In this document: positions 1-10,850 of the stretch, piece after piece
Layout: each line of letters opens with the position of its first letter
Numbering within the stretch: the first letter of the stretch is position 1
Assembly (NCBI GenBank): GCA_040954595.2
Contig: CM082579.2
Location: 15,376,001-15,440,000 of the forward strand
Direction: 5' to 3'
From: Balanoglossus misakiensis
Taxonomy: Eukaryota; Hemichordata
Length of the DNA: 64,000 nucleotides
Position numbers and translations under genes: made by a program
The notes under the pieces: model-generated
Seen by the model: only the letters and a program-made list of their open reading frames with translations
Database searches by the model: none
What the model was told of the DNA's origin: nothing

Positions 1-2559
1 CAATTTTAGTTGTGTTTAGTTAAATTCTTTGTACAATTACTTTGAAATTTAGTGTGTAGGTCCTTGGGGTTGATTTTACTGGAATTTGCTCAATTTGTGA
101 CAGAATGTGGAATATGTTATTTCGGAAGCAATTGCTTGTTTGGTCTTTTTTATTTCATAAACCAGATACTGTGATTGTTTTTCTGTTCTTTTTTGTATGT
201 GTGTCTATTTTCACAATTGAAATAAATTAATATAAGGCTATATAAAATAAATTGGTGTTTTATGCTTTTTGTGTAAGTATGAATGTATGTATGTGTGTAA
301 GAAGATTGATATTGTTTGTATGGTTGATATCAGATATCATATGTCTTATAGTGAGAAAGAAACCACTACACAATCCCTAGTAGTATTTGTGGTAATATAT
401 CTGTTTTGAGAATATAGCCCATTAGTATATTGTAGTCTTTGTACAACTTTTCTTCAAAATGTGTTATATGAACAAATAAAATATGGCAAGAAGATGAATT
501 GTTTCGAAGAATGAATCATAATAAACAGTAGAATTTGGTCAATTTTTGTTCAGGCATAATGAAATAGCTTGTACATGAGCTTGCACGACGGTATTTGGTC
601 AATACAGGGCGCATGCATGTATGTATGTATGTATGTATGTATGTATGTATGTATGTATGTATGTATGTATGTATGCATGCATGCATGCATGCATGTATGT
701 ATGTATGTATGTATGTATGTATGTATGTATGTATGTATGTATGTATGTATGTATGTATGTATGTATGTATGTATGTATGTATGTATGTATGTATGTATGT
801 ATGTATGTATGTACCTATCTAACACACAACACACACTGTGTATATTTGTTGGGCATTTTGGTTTTCTACCACATATCTCAGTAGTTTCCATGCCATAGTG
901 ACTCTTCAGTTTTACATAATGATATCCAATATAACCCAATCTACTATTAATGCGATTTTTTTTTTCATTTTGATTGTGGAAATGGTTAAAAATGAAAAAC
1001 ATCTGAATTTGTACTTTAATAAATATAAGCTATATAGTATTTTACAATGGTCATAAATTTATGTTAACATGGCAAAACATGTTTTAGTGTTTATGTATAC
1101 TTGTTTAATATAGAGAAATAATTGTACAAATAAAATGACAACTTACTTTTGCTTTTAAAAATAATTAAAAATGGTAATGTTTCTTGAGATATACCAGGGT
1201 TTCTAGAATATAGAGGGCGCTGGCACGGGAACATTTGATGGTTGTCCCCAATACAACATTCTGGTATCATGTTTTATCATCTGTGGACATTTGGCAGCGA
1301 TATCCAACAGGATGTGCATAAAATCCCGAGAAGGTCTTCTCGTTGTATTGCTTCTTGAGATATTGAAACTGTCTTGAATCCCAACGCGAATGTGATGGTG
1401 ATGCGTATGTTGTTGCACGTAGTCACATCCGAAAACGAATCAAGTGCTCTTGTTGTTCAGCAGCTGAATATAGGTTAGTGGGATATGTGTATATTCTCGT
1501 GGTTATTTTTAATGAGTATAAATGACAGAATCGGTGGTTTGAACGTGTAAGAGTTGATGGTATTGGTTATGTAGTTGTGTTTTATCCAATGGTAGTGTGA
1601 TTTTAATTGTGTATGAGGCGATGGCAGTTTTTATCAGGCTTTTTTTATTTTCGTGTCGAGCGACATCCAATATGGCGGTTGTCGTTATATACTGAAAGGG
1701 TTTCGTTTGTATGCATGTTTTGGCAAATTGTATATATGTTAAGATGGTGAAGTTTGCTTGAAGGAATAGAAACATCAGAGGCTGGGTACATCGGAGTTTC
1801 TATTTCATTCCATACAAGTTGAAATTAAGCTTATTTTTGGAGTGTATACAGGTACATATGATTATTTAGAAACGGTTTTAGGCAAGTGAATCTGCTGAAT
1901 TCGGGCGATCGGTCTTGTATCGTGTGTATGAAACGTACAAGCAGTGGTAGGATATTATTTTGGGATGTGTACTTCAATAGTTTCCATGTCTCTTATATGT
2001 ATTTGTCAAAAAATAAACAGTAGTAAAAATGGATTGTATTTTCCATTATTTTTTCTGTTAATATTGTATGTTTACATGACCAAAAGCCTTAAGGTTTTCA
2101 TTGGAATTTATATCAGGGTAATCAATTTGTTTTTGATAATTATTTGCTTCAAATATGGAACAATCTGTGTGAGTACATAACAGAAACATTGCTAGATAAT
2201 TTGACATTTGAATTGTTCGTAAGAATGTGAGGACAAGCATAGAATTGGCCAAATTATGCTGGTGACCACTCTGTTTAGTGTGTATGCTTTCTAGTCGTGA
2301 CAGGCATGTTAAAAACATAGACAATGAAATCTGGTTGGAGCATGAAAAGTAGAGTTGACTTGTTAACATATTTTGATGCCATGAAACCATTTTGTGGACA
2401 GGACAATTTATGTGACCAAGAATTGATTTTCTGAATATCACAAGGTTGATAGTGAATTCATTGTAATTTGTTGTCCTGTTTAAGTAGTGGGGTTATTGTA
2501 AAAAAATCATCATTCGCTATCTTGTACTTGGAGTGATGTCATCTCGACATTGATACATT
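1..2559. other. AT-rich non-coding stretch
   Basis: No ORF here looks like a protein; the short open frames are scattered and have no recognisable motif. Several AATAAA hexamers occur in the first 1.2 kb, so the left edge could include the 3' UTR of a gene lying outside the window, but nothing confirms this. A GAGGGCGC word at about 1212 resembles the one in the 309-bp array and in the LTRs. The only structured item is the ATGT microsatellite, listed separately. Confidence 0.5.
614..813. repeat. (ATGT)n microsatellite with ATGC interruption
   Basis: About 200 bp of ATGT/ACAT tetranucleotide with a block of ATGC units near 673-694. Open frames in all directions across it (Met-Tyr-Val-Cys or Tyr-Ile-His-Thr repeats) come from the 4-bp unit read in threes and are not genes. 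Confidence 0.97.
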
Positions 2560-2698
2560 ATGGCTATTGAGAGGTGCGTGTTATGCAGGCAAGTGTTTAT
2601 CTTGATGTACTTGTTTAAATACACAATTATACTTAATGATTTAATTTAAAAGTTTTGTTTATTTTCTTGACAGTTTTGGCTACCAAAGAGTTCTCAAG
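2560..2698 (+). CDS. Possible two-exon N-terminal coding fragment with a GC-AG intron
   Basis: An ATG at 2560 opens 29 nt that end in AG followed by GCAAGT at 2589, the consensus of the rare GC-AG intron class. A pyrimidine-rich stretch ending in CAG at 2673 precedes a 25-nt segment (2674-2698) that ends in AAG followed by GTGAGT. Joined, the two pieces give 18 codons in frame, MAIERCVLCSFGYQRVLK, with a phase-0 donor. No further exon was found downstream, and short splice-like matches arise by chance in AT-rich DNA. I do not recognise the peptide. Treat it as a weak prediction. Confidence 0.15.
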
Positions 2699-3263
2699 GT
2701 GAGTGTTGGTGTACATCAGTGCAAAGTATCATGTACAAACTAAGAGATCAACACACTCAATTGTGTATTGTGTCGTGTACGAATTAGTTTCGTAAATCAT
2801 TTGTAGATAACGTGTTTAGTTTTGTGGTAAGTGACACTGAGGTTTCAGATCGGATAGGATGATTGTCCAGTGCCATGCATTGTGTGTTAACATGTGAAAG
2901 CACTAGCCTAATTTGTTTGAAATTTGGTATTCAGGGATGATGTAAGAAAAAATAATTTTAACAGTTCATAGAATCAGTGTTTATTAATACTTCAAAAAGG
3001 TATGTGACTTGAATGTGTGCAGTACATCATTGTGCTATGTGGTGTTAACACAATTGAATAGTGCCATTACTTACAGCAATCTTACAGCAATGGCTTCAGT
3101 AAAAATTTGAGTATGATTTGTGTGATTCCTGATACCCCTGTCTTGTCATTTGTGATGTTTTACTGTGTACTTTTTGAAATAAAGAAACTGGTGTGTTAGT
3201 TGAATATGTCAGTGAGTGAATGTGCAATTGGACAGTGTGTTGGCAGTTAGTGGAGATAAAAAA

Positions 3264-3334
3264 TCCTCATGGTGTAATGGTTAACACACTTGTCACTTTG
3301 TGATAAGAGATCCAGGTTCGATAACTGGTGGGGA
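3264..3334 (+). pseudogene. tRNA-Asp(GTC)-like pseudogene or SINE head
   Basis: 71 nt fold roughly as a tRNA. The 5' TCCTCAT pairs with 3' GTGGGGA (two G-T wobbles). An A-box-like TGGTGTAATGG and a B-box-like GGTTCGATAAC are present, and GTC sits in the anticodon position of a loop flanked by CACA and TGTG. The anticodon and T stems each have a mismatch at the closing pair, so a working tRNA is unlikely. An A-rich run follows, as in tRNA-derived SINEs. Confidence 0.45.
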
Positions 3335-4227
3335 TGATGAAAAAAAGAGTCCATTAGCTGTGTGTTTGAGTATGAGTGTAATATATGTATGTACGTATTT
3401 ATGCATGTATGTAGCCAGCAAACACACAAAACATATTGTGTATATTCAATTCCATACAGTGTTTGATAATAAATATGTTGCTGTTTTACAATTTGGCATT
3501 CACTGCTGATAATTAGGTTTCCATAGATACAAGCGGAATGCAATAGAAGAGGGATAACCATATACATGTATAGAAAAGGTAGGTTACCCCTTCCCCTATC
3601 ATCCAAATACTACCACAGAGGGTGCTATACTATATGACCATCAACTGAGTATCATTCAAATACTCTGTGCACAGTGGGTAAATACGCATTTGTTTTTTTT
3701 AGGAGACTTTCATCAGTTGCAGTAAAATACAACGTGACTACACTATATACACCAATGAGAATGGCCATGTAATTCAGAGAGTGCTTGATATTAAAACTGT
3801 ATCATAGTTGTGGCCTTTACTGCTGATAATTAGTTTACCATAGATACAAGCCCAATGCAACAGGACAGGGATAAACATATGCAAAGACAAGATTAAACCC
3901 CACCTCCATAATCAAAATACTACCGCAGAGGGCGCTATACTATATGACCATCAACTGAGTATCATTCAAATACTCTGTGCACAGTGGGTAAAGACACATT
4001 TGTTTTTTTAGGAGACTTTCATCAGTTGCAGTAAAATACAACATGACTACACTATATACACCAATGAGAATGGCCGTGTAATTCAGAGAGTGCTTGATAT
4101 TAAAACTGTTTCATAGTTGTGGCCTTTACTGCTGATAATAGGTTACCATAGATACAAGCCCAATGCAACAGGACAGGGATAAACATATGCAAAGGCAAGA
4201 TTAAACCCCACCTCTGTAATCAAAATA

Positions 4228-5367
4228 ATAATAATAATAATAATTTATTTGTATAGTGTCAGTATCCACAAAAATGTGATCAATGACGCTTAAAGCAAAA
4301 GTACAATACAACAAATGGCTAAAAAACAGATTTAAAAAGTAAAGTTTTAACATTTGATTTAAAAACAGATAAGTCTGGTGCCTGGCGAATGGTAAGTGGA
4401 AGATTATTCCAAAGAATTGGAGCAGCAACAGTAAAAGCACGATCACCATAACTCTTGGTGCGTGATCGAACAAGGCAGAGTTTGAACTGATCAGCTGACC
4501 TTAAATTGCGACACGGAACATATAGATTAGTCATGCTAGAAAGATAGATTGGACCAAGTTTATGAATGGATTTAAAAATGAGAACTAACATCTTAAAAAC
4601 AATACGCTGTGTAACAGGTAGCCAGTGCAACTGATACAAAATTGGAGTGATGTGACAGGTGATTTTTGAATGAGTAACAATTCTAGCAGCAATATTCTGA
4701 ACGCGTTGGATACGGTTGATTGAATACTTCGGGAGCCCAAATAAAAGTGAATTACATGAATCAATTCGAGAAGTAATGAATGCATGAACTAATTGCTCTG
4801 TAGCAGAATGAGATAAATATTTGCGGATAAGCGCAATGCGACGTAAATGAAAAGTGGCAGAGCGGCAGATCTGTCCAATATGTGGCTTCATTGTCAGACA
4901 AGAGTCAAGGATCACACCAAGGCTCTTAGCCTGACAATGGACAGGAATCAGAGAATCGCCAACACGAATTTCTGAAATCCCTCTAGCAGACAGATCACCT
5001 GAAATACCAAAGAAAATAACAAATTCAGTCTTATCATCGTATAAGCACAAGAAGTTTTCAGACATCCAAAACCTAACATCGGATATACAAAGTTCAAGAT
5101 TTGAAACAGTTCTTGCTGCGTTGTCTTTACTAAAAGACATATAAAGTGAAGAGTCATCTGCATAAAAACTATAAAGACAACCATGACTTTGAACTAATTC
5201 ACCAAATGGAGATGGGTACATATTGAAAAGTATATGACCAAGAACTGATCCCTGTGGTACCCCAGTGTCGAGCCGATAGAAAGGTGATTGGGTGGAATTT
5301 ACAAGTACACACTGACTACGATTGGAAAGGTATGACTTAAACCACATGAGAACAGTATCTGAGAGAC
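4228..5367 (-). mobile_element. 5'-truncated LINE (CR1/L2/Jockey superfamily) inserted in the array
   Basis: The element interrupts one 309-bp unit. It is flanked by CAAAATA on both sides (4221-4227 and 5368-5374), a likely 7-bp target-site duplication; the uninterrupted units show a single CAAAATA there. In minus orientation it ends with a CACTATACAAATAAATT-type 3' end and an (ATT)n tail, as in many CR1/L2-like LINEs. It starts in the middle of the reverse transcriptase, the usual 5' truncation. Units on both sides continue in register, so the array existed before the insertion. Confidence 0.9.
4319..5347 (-). CDS. LINE ORF2 C-terminal fragment (reverse transcriptase)
   Basis: 342 codons without a stop; the frame stays open to the insertion junction at 5367, so the Met at 5347 is internal and not a true start. 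Residues 29-37 read GVPQGSVLG (RT motif B) and residues 62-65 YADD (catalytic motif C). The rest is the thumb and C-terminal region typical of CR1/L2/Jockey-type LINEs, ending in a basic-hydrophobic tail before the stop. The N-terminal endonuclease, the RT fingers and the first catalytic aspartate are missing, so it cannot act alone. The open frame over more than 1 kb suggests a fairly recent insertion. Confidence 0.88.
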   Translation of the reverse strand: MWFKSYLSNRSQCVLVNSTQSPFYRLDTGVPQGSVLGHILFNMYPSPFGELVQSHGCLYSFYADDSSLYMSFSKDNAARTVSNLELCISDVRFWMSENFLCLYDDKTEFVIFFGISGDLSARGISEIRVGDSLIPVHCQAKSLGVILDSCLTMKPHIGQICRSATFHLRRIALIRKYLSHSATEQLVHAFITSRIDSCNSLLFGLPKYSINRIQRVQNIAARIVTHSKITCHITPILYQLHWLPVTQRIVFKMLVLIFKSIHKLGPIYLSSMTNLYVPCRNLRSADQFKLCLVRSRTKSYGDRAFTVAAPILWNNLPLTIRQAPDLSVFKSNVKTLLFKSVF

Positions 5368-7345
5368 CAAAATACTACCACAGAGGGTGCTATACTATAT
5401 GACCATCAACTGAGTATCATTCAAATACTCTGTGCACAGTGGGTAAACACACATTTGGTTTTTTAGGAGACTTTCATCAGTTGTAGTAAAATACAACGTG
5501 ACTACACTATATACACCAATGAGAATGGCCATGTAATTCAGAGAGTGCTTGATATTAAAACTGTATCATAGTTGTGGCCTTTACTGCTGATAATTAGGTT
5601 ACCATAGATACAAACCCAATGCAACATGACAGGGATAAACATATGCAAAGACAAGATTAAACCCCACCTCCATAATCAAAATACTACCACAGAGGGCGCT
5701 ATACTATATGACCATCAACTGAGTATCATTCAAATACTCTGTGCACAGTGGGTAAAGACTTATTTGTTTTTTTAGGAGACTTTCATCAGTTGCAGTAAAA
5801 TATAACGTGACTACACTATATACACCAATGAGAATGGCCATGTAATTCAGAGAGTGCTTGATATTAAAACTGTTTCATAGTTGTGGCCTTTACTGCTGAT
5901 AATTAGGTTACCATAGATACAAGCCCAATGCAACATGACAGGGATAAACATATGCAAAAACAAGATTAAACCCCACCTCCATAATCAAAATACTACCACA
6001 GAGGGCGCTATACTATATGACCATCAACTGAGTATCATTCAAATACTCTGTGCACAGTGGGTAAAGACACATTTGGTTTTTTAGGAGACTTTCATCAGTT
6101 GTAGTAAAATACAACGTGACTACACTATATACACCAATGAGAATGGCCATGTAATTCAGAGAGTGCTTGATATTAAAACTGTTTCATAGTTGTGGCCTTT
6201 ACTGCTGATAATTAGGTTACCATAGATACAAGCCCAATGCAACATGACAGGGATAAACATATGCAAAGACAAGATTTAACCCCACCTCCATAATCAAAAT
6301 ACTACCACAGAGGGCGCTATACTATATGACCATCAACTGAGTATCATTCAAATACTCTGTGCACAGTGGGTAAAGACACATTTGGTTTTTAGGAGACTTT
6401 CACCAGTTGCAGTAAAATACAACGTGACTACACTATATACACCAATGAGAATGGCCATGTAATTCAGAGAGTGCTTGATATTAAAACTGTTTCATAGTTG
6501 TGGCCTTTACTGCTGATAATTAGGTTACCATAGATACAAGCCCAATGCAACATGACAGGGATAAACATATGCAAAGACAAGATTAAACCCCACCTCCATA
6601 ATCAAAATACTACCACAGAGGGCGCTATACTATATGACCATCAACTGAGTATCATTCAAATACTCTGTGCACAGTGGGTAAAGACACATTTGGTTTTTTA
6701 GGAGACTTTCATCAGTTGTAGTAAAATACAACGTGACTACACTATATACACCAATGAGAATGGCCATGTAATTCAGAGAGTGCTTGATATTAAAACTGTT
6801 TCATAGTTGTGGCCTTTACTGCTGATAATTAGGTTACCATAGATACAAGCCCAATGCAACATGACAGGGATAAACATATGCAAAGACAAGATTAAACCCC
6901 ACCTCCATAATCAAAATACTACCACAGAGGGCGCTATACTATATGACCATCAACTGAGTATCATTCAAATACTCTGTGCACAGTGGGTAAAGACACATTT
7001 GGTTTTTAGGAGACTTTCACCAGTTGCAGTAAAATACAACCTGACTACACTATATGCACCAATGAGAATGGCCGTGTAATTCAGAGTGCTTGTTATTAAA
7101 ACTGTTTCAAAGCTGTGGCCTTTACTGCTGATAATTAGGTTACCATAGATACAAGTGGAATGGAACCGGACAGGGATAAACATACAAAGGCTAGGTTAAC
7201 CCCCCCCCCCCAATACTACCACAGATGGCGCTATACTGATCATCAAGTCTGTACCATTGAAATAAATCTGTGCAGATTGGGTAAATTAGGCATTTGGTTC
7301 TTCAGATTTTCATAAGTTGCACTAAAATGCTATGTGGCCCACTAC

Positions 7346-8886
7346 AAGGACAAATAAGTCAAAAATGGCAAATTTGACGTTTACTTTGAGGTTGGCATGG
7401 GGCAAACGAGACAATACAAGAACACTGAAACTCAATTAGTGAAACACTAAAGTTGTACTTTATTTCTCTAACAAACTTAGAGAAAATTTACATGGCCATC
7501 TTTTTACTCAGAGACCTGATGTTGAATAGAAATGTGGTAGTGCAGGTCCACATGAGTGCCGTGTACTAGCCTCTCTCTCTGCAAATCCATCCACAACTAG
7601 CATGCAGATAGTGGGAGTCTGATGTAAGCAACTACTGCAGTTACAGTCAGGACGTAAGTGGGATAATTAAACAGCAGGGGATCATGCAATGCAAACACTT
7701 GAACTGGCCAGTAACGTTTGAATTGCTCATTTGCATACAGTTTTTCAACTTTTTTCACAACGAAAGTTAAGCAACTAGCAACCCATTTCTGACAATTATT
7801 TCACCCCAGGCACATTACTGGTACTATGAGTGTACTACATGTGATTTTTCATGAAGTTTTATCGAGAAGAATTTCTTTACTTCCACTGACAAAATTGTGA
7901 TCACGAAATTCAAAGTGACCTTGAAGTTACAAAAAAAAAATATCAGCCATACCCACACAAAAATTAACCCCCTCAGGTTTTAGAAACATTATTAAACTCC
8001 TCTATTCATAATTTTGACATGAATATATCCATGCCGAGAGTCAAGGACCACAATTTACTGTGCCATAGGTCAGTCCTGAGAAGTCAGTCAGCGTGAATAG
8101 TGTATAGACTCCGTATGTAATATGCTAATGAGAGATAACGACGCGTTGAAAAGGAAGCCATTACGTCATGGGTTAACATGCGTTGACCTACTTCAATGCA
8201 TACACATATGGCAAACACGGCTGTACTCGTCGATGGCGAAGGCAATTTTTACACCGTCATTACCCCACAACGGAGCGGCTCACACTATTATAATTTCACT
8301 GTAACTTAGTTCAATATCTTCCTAACCTACCCAATTTTTTTCAAGACAAGAAATCTTTGCCGAGAGTCAAGGACCACAATTTAAACCAACATACCGAAAC
8401 TGTCTTTCTCGGGAAAGCGTCGTTAAAACTTCACGAAAAATCATCCTATCATTGACTATGGTGTTTCATACACGTCTTAGAAAAAACGGGTGCACTACGA
8501 TCACTTGTAGTACCGAAAATCTCCGTTTGAACATTTTTCGAACTGGCCGTAACTGCCACTCAGCGACTTTCACATTCAAATAGATCTCTTTGATCTCACC
8601 GCCGTAATTACCCCACTTACGTCCTGACTGGTTAATACTTAGAAAGTGTATTACCTCCAACACCCCATGGACGGTATCATGTCATCACCAGTAGCTATAG
8701 GTTCTTTTAACACCTTGAGAGAAAAAAATGGATTGTTACTGATAGATTACAAAGCACTGACAATACAAGAGGGGGAGGGGTAAGGTTTGTTGAGAGCAGT
8801 TGTTTTTTGCTAAACATTAGTGAAAATATGAAATTATTGACATGTAGGATTTCAATTTTATGATGTAAGAGTATTTTATAATATCT
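7346..8886. other. Non-coding stretch with short direct and inverted repeats
   Basis: No convincing gene. A 25-bp word beginning GCCGAGAGTCAAGGACCACA occurs twice in direct orientation (about 8034 and 8358). A segment beginning CAGTCAGGACGTAAGTGGG near 7645 recurs inverted near 8606-8632, bracketing about 1 kb. This may be the remnant of an inverted-repeat element, but there are no clear ends or target-site duplication. Confidence 0.4.
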
Positions 8887-9061
8887 CACCGGGACTTCAG
8901 TTGTCGCTGTAGTATTTAACCCAAGTTTAACTGTGCCACCCACGTCCATGCATGGCAAGGTTTTCTCTCCCAAAAGTTTCAGTTTGGTATCCCAGTTACC
9001 ATCAGTTGCACTTACTCCACGCCTTCTAAGTTGAATGCGATTTACCATCACAGGATTCATA
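8887..9061 (-). pseudogene. RPA-like OB-fold gene, exon C copy with internal deletion
   Basis: On the minus strand, a CAG acceptor is followed by TATGAAT, as at 13479 on the plus strand, and the translation parallels that exon (TDG, then LLGEKTLP against LWGEKTAL, VGGTVKLG, LNTTATTEV). It lacks 12 residues (36 bp, in frame) between VKLG and LNTT, and it ends at a conserved GTGAGA donor. The frame is open, but the exon A expected upstream on this strand is reduced to about 15 nt, so this is a stranded exon in a broken copy. OB-fold identity is inferred from the plus-strand copy. Confidence 0.7.
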
Positions 9062-9186
9062 CTGTGGTGCAAAGACAATTAAAAACATCGATTGTAAGTC
9101 ATTTAGTAGTGATACCATTGTAACCAAACCTCGTTTTAAAATACATGTAATCTGTACTCGAAACTATCATTTTTTTCTTTCTAGAA

Positions 9187-9521
9187 TATTAGAACGCGCT
9201 CAAAAATAAAAATGCGACCTGTAAGCGAGTGCCGCGTTTCAATTGGTACTGACGATAAACACCGCCACTCGGAGATAAAATCAACGTTTTTTTTTTTTTA
9301 ATGCAAGTGAACGCATGGAGGCGGCCATATTGAATTTAGGTTACATCCCAAGACATTCCGACTGGTCTTCAGGTGGATTCGGGAAAGGTCTCTAAAACAT
9401 AATCGGTCATCCAATTTTGTATACTAAATTTCTAAAAATGTAGGACATGGGAGGTTAACATACCCACAATGACTACACACAAAAAAGGGCCCAGGCGTTT
9501 CGGGGTGCGATTGTTACGTAC
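9187..9521 (-). repeat. Inverted repeat 1, left arm (OB-gene intron, minus orientation)
   Basis: Reverse complement of 9785-10110, with moderate divergence and small indels. On the minus strand it begins at a GTACGT donor (9521 downwards), just as the plus copies begin with GTATGT or GTACGT after exon A. It is therefore a copy of the intron following exon A. Contact with the plus-strand exon A copy at about 9545 makes a head-to-head junction. Confidence 0.85.
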
Positions 9522-9544
9522 CTTAGCTCCATCATCTGCAACCA

Positions 9545-9784
9545 TGCAGCCAAGGCGTGGCAGTGAAATTGTGCCTCATTGAGGATACAGTCTAGATCCG
9601 GAATTCAGCCAACGGCAAACTGTTTAGCGTGCCTTGTATGCAGCAGGATGGCAACGTTCTGGAACTTAAATTCTGGAAAGAAAATCCGAAATAGCTGAAC
9701 AGATAACAGAAGAGAGAATACATACAGCTCCGCAACTTTTCCACTGGAAGATATAACACCATTTGCCTCTATGATAGAGCAAAG
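9545..9784 (+). pseudogene. RPA-like OB-fold gene, exon A copy with nonsense mutation
   Basis: Closely matches the intact exon A at 12792-13061 but lacks its first part, including the start region. The tryptophan codon in the NPKW segment has become TAG, and further substitutions follow (for example CAGATAACAGAAG for CAGATTACAGAAG). The 3' splice boundary survives as AAAG followed by GTATGT at 9785. The stop makes this copy non-functional for exon A unless the sequence is in error. Confidence 0.82.
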
Positions 9785-10110
9785 GTATGTTATAATCGCA
9801 CCCCGAAACTTATGGGCCTTTTTTTTGACGTAGTCATTTCGGGTATCTTAACCTCCCATCTTCTACATTTTTAGAAATTTACTCTACAAAATTGAATGAC
9901 CCATTACATTTTAGAGACCTTTCCCGAATTCAACCGAAGCCTAATCGGAAGGTCTTCGGATGTAATCCAATATGGCAGCCTCCATGCGATCACGTACATT
10001 GAAAATCCATTGATTTCATCGCCGATTACCGATGTTTATCGTCAATACCGATTCAAACGCGGCACTCGTTTACAAGTCGCATTTATTTTTGATCGCGTTC
10101 CAATATTTTA
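9785..10110 (+). repeat. Inverted repeat 1, right arm (intron after exon A)
   Basis: Intronic DNA following the exon A copy. The first 230 bp or so are repeated in direct orientation at 13062-13293 after the intact exon A, where similarity stops abruptly. The whole segment is repeated inverted at 9187-9521. Confidence 0.85.
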
Positions 10111-10213
10111 AACAAACTAGATTACTGATAAAAATGCTCAAAATTTTTCCTCCAAATGCCACCTTTACGGATTCAGTCACACAACTTACAGACTACGCCA
10201 AACTTTTTTCCAG

Positions 10214-10354
10214 ATCATACCTTGCGGGCGTAAAGCGATGGATATACCTGAAAAATTGGTAACAGAATTGTATCATCCGCCAAAAATAATGATATCAGAA
10301 GTCGAGATATCTCCACAGAAGAAGAGGGTGTGCGTTGTAGGAAAAGTCCATGAT
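10214..10354 (+). CDS. RPA-like OB-fold gene, exon B (first strands of second OB domain)
   Basis: A strong acceptor (TTTTTTCCAG at 10204-10213) and a consensus donor (GAT followed by GTGAGT at 10355) enclose 47 open codons, phase 0 at both ends. The peptide includes ISEVEISPQKKRVCVVGKV, the kind of strand 1-2 segment that opens an OB fold in RPA70-like proteins. The phases allow DRAK (end of exon A), then this exon, then YESV (start of exon C), which would complete the second OB domain. In this copy exon B is followed within 30 bp by an inverted-repeat breakpoint, and no exon B is visible between exons A and C of the downstream copy. Confidence 0.5.
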
Positions 10355-10381
10355 GTGAGTACTGTCAAATGTTGCACAAAT

Positions 10382-10850
10382 AGCCGTTAAACCTGAAATA
10401 TAGATTGAAAGTGGATATTGTTTTACACAATTTTTGAACATTGAAGTAAAGTATTAGAATGATGGAATCCGATAAAAAAAGTGAGTTGGTAATTTCGGCA
10501 TCCGACTTCGTTATTAAAAATGGAAAGGTTTGCGATTCGGTTCAAGTAGTATTTGCAAGTTTGAAAGGAAATATTTCATTGAAGTACAGTGGCAACTACT
10601 GCATTATTGAGAATCTTTGAAATGTTGATGAACGGAGACTTATAATAGAATAAATGAAAACCTACCTTTAACGGTGTTAGGGTTACTACACCTGACAGAC
10701 CGCTGGTCTGCGTCCGACCGATTCTGAGCTCCTAGCTCTTGTGGAGACATGCGGAGGTACAGCGGGTTAACGGTTAGGAAGTGTTGATGAAAGGAATGAT
10801 TAATTACATAGGCCAATCAGGATCCTGGAGTTAGATATTCGAGTGAAATG
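10382..10850 (-). repeat. Inverted repeat 2, left arm (region upstream of exon A, minus orientation)
   Basis: Reverse complement of 12335-12791, including the TTTCAG acceptor and GTTTAACGGC that precede the intact exon A. The copy stops exactly where exon A would begin. It carries upstream DNA only and no exon. Confidence 0.88.

Larger units (their letters stand above)
3503..7345. repeat. Tandem array, unit about 309 bp, about 9 units
   Basis: The landmark ACTACCACAGAGGGCGCTAT recurs at 3609, 3919, 5374, 5683, 5992, 6301, 6609, 6918 and (diverged) 7215, so the period is 308-310 bp. Outer units (3503-3900 and after 7080) are more diverged than inner ones, as expected if unequal exchange homogenises the middle. 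One unit is split by a LINE at 4228-5367. Each unit carries AGAGGGCGC, AGAGGGTGC or AGATGGCGC, which fits the core of the CTCF consensus (AGRKGGCRS). There is no coding capacity; short ORFs inside it recur because the unit recurs. Confidence 0.95.

Noticed and set aside
550-1056. Long open frames of Tyr-Ile-His-Thr or Met-Tyr-Val-Cys repeats
   Set aside because: They are the (ATGT)n microsatellite read in threes on both strands; the same happens at 43461-43788.
6861-7183. 72-aa ORFs in the 309-bp array
   Set aside because: They are present only because the unit is repeated; the frame is not kept in all units and has no domain.
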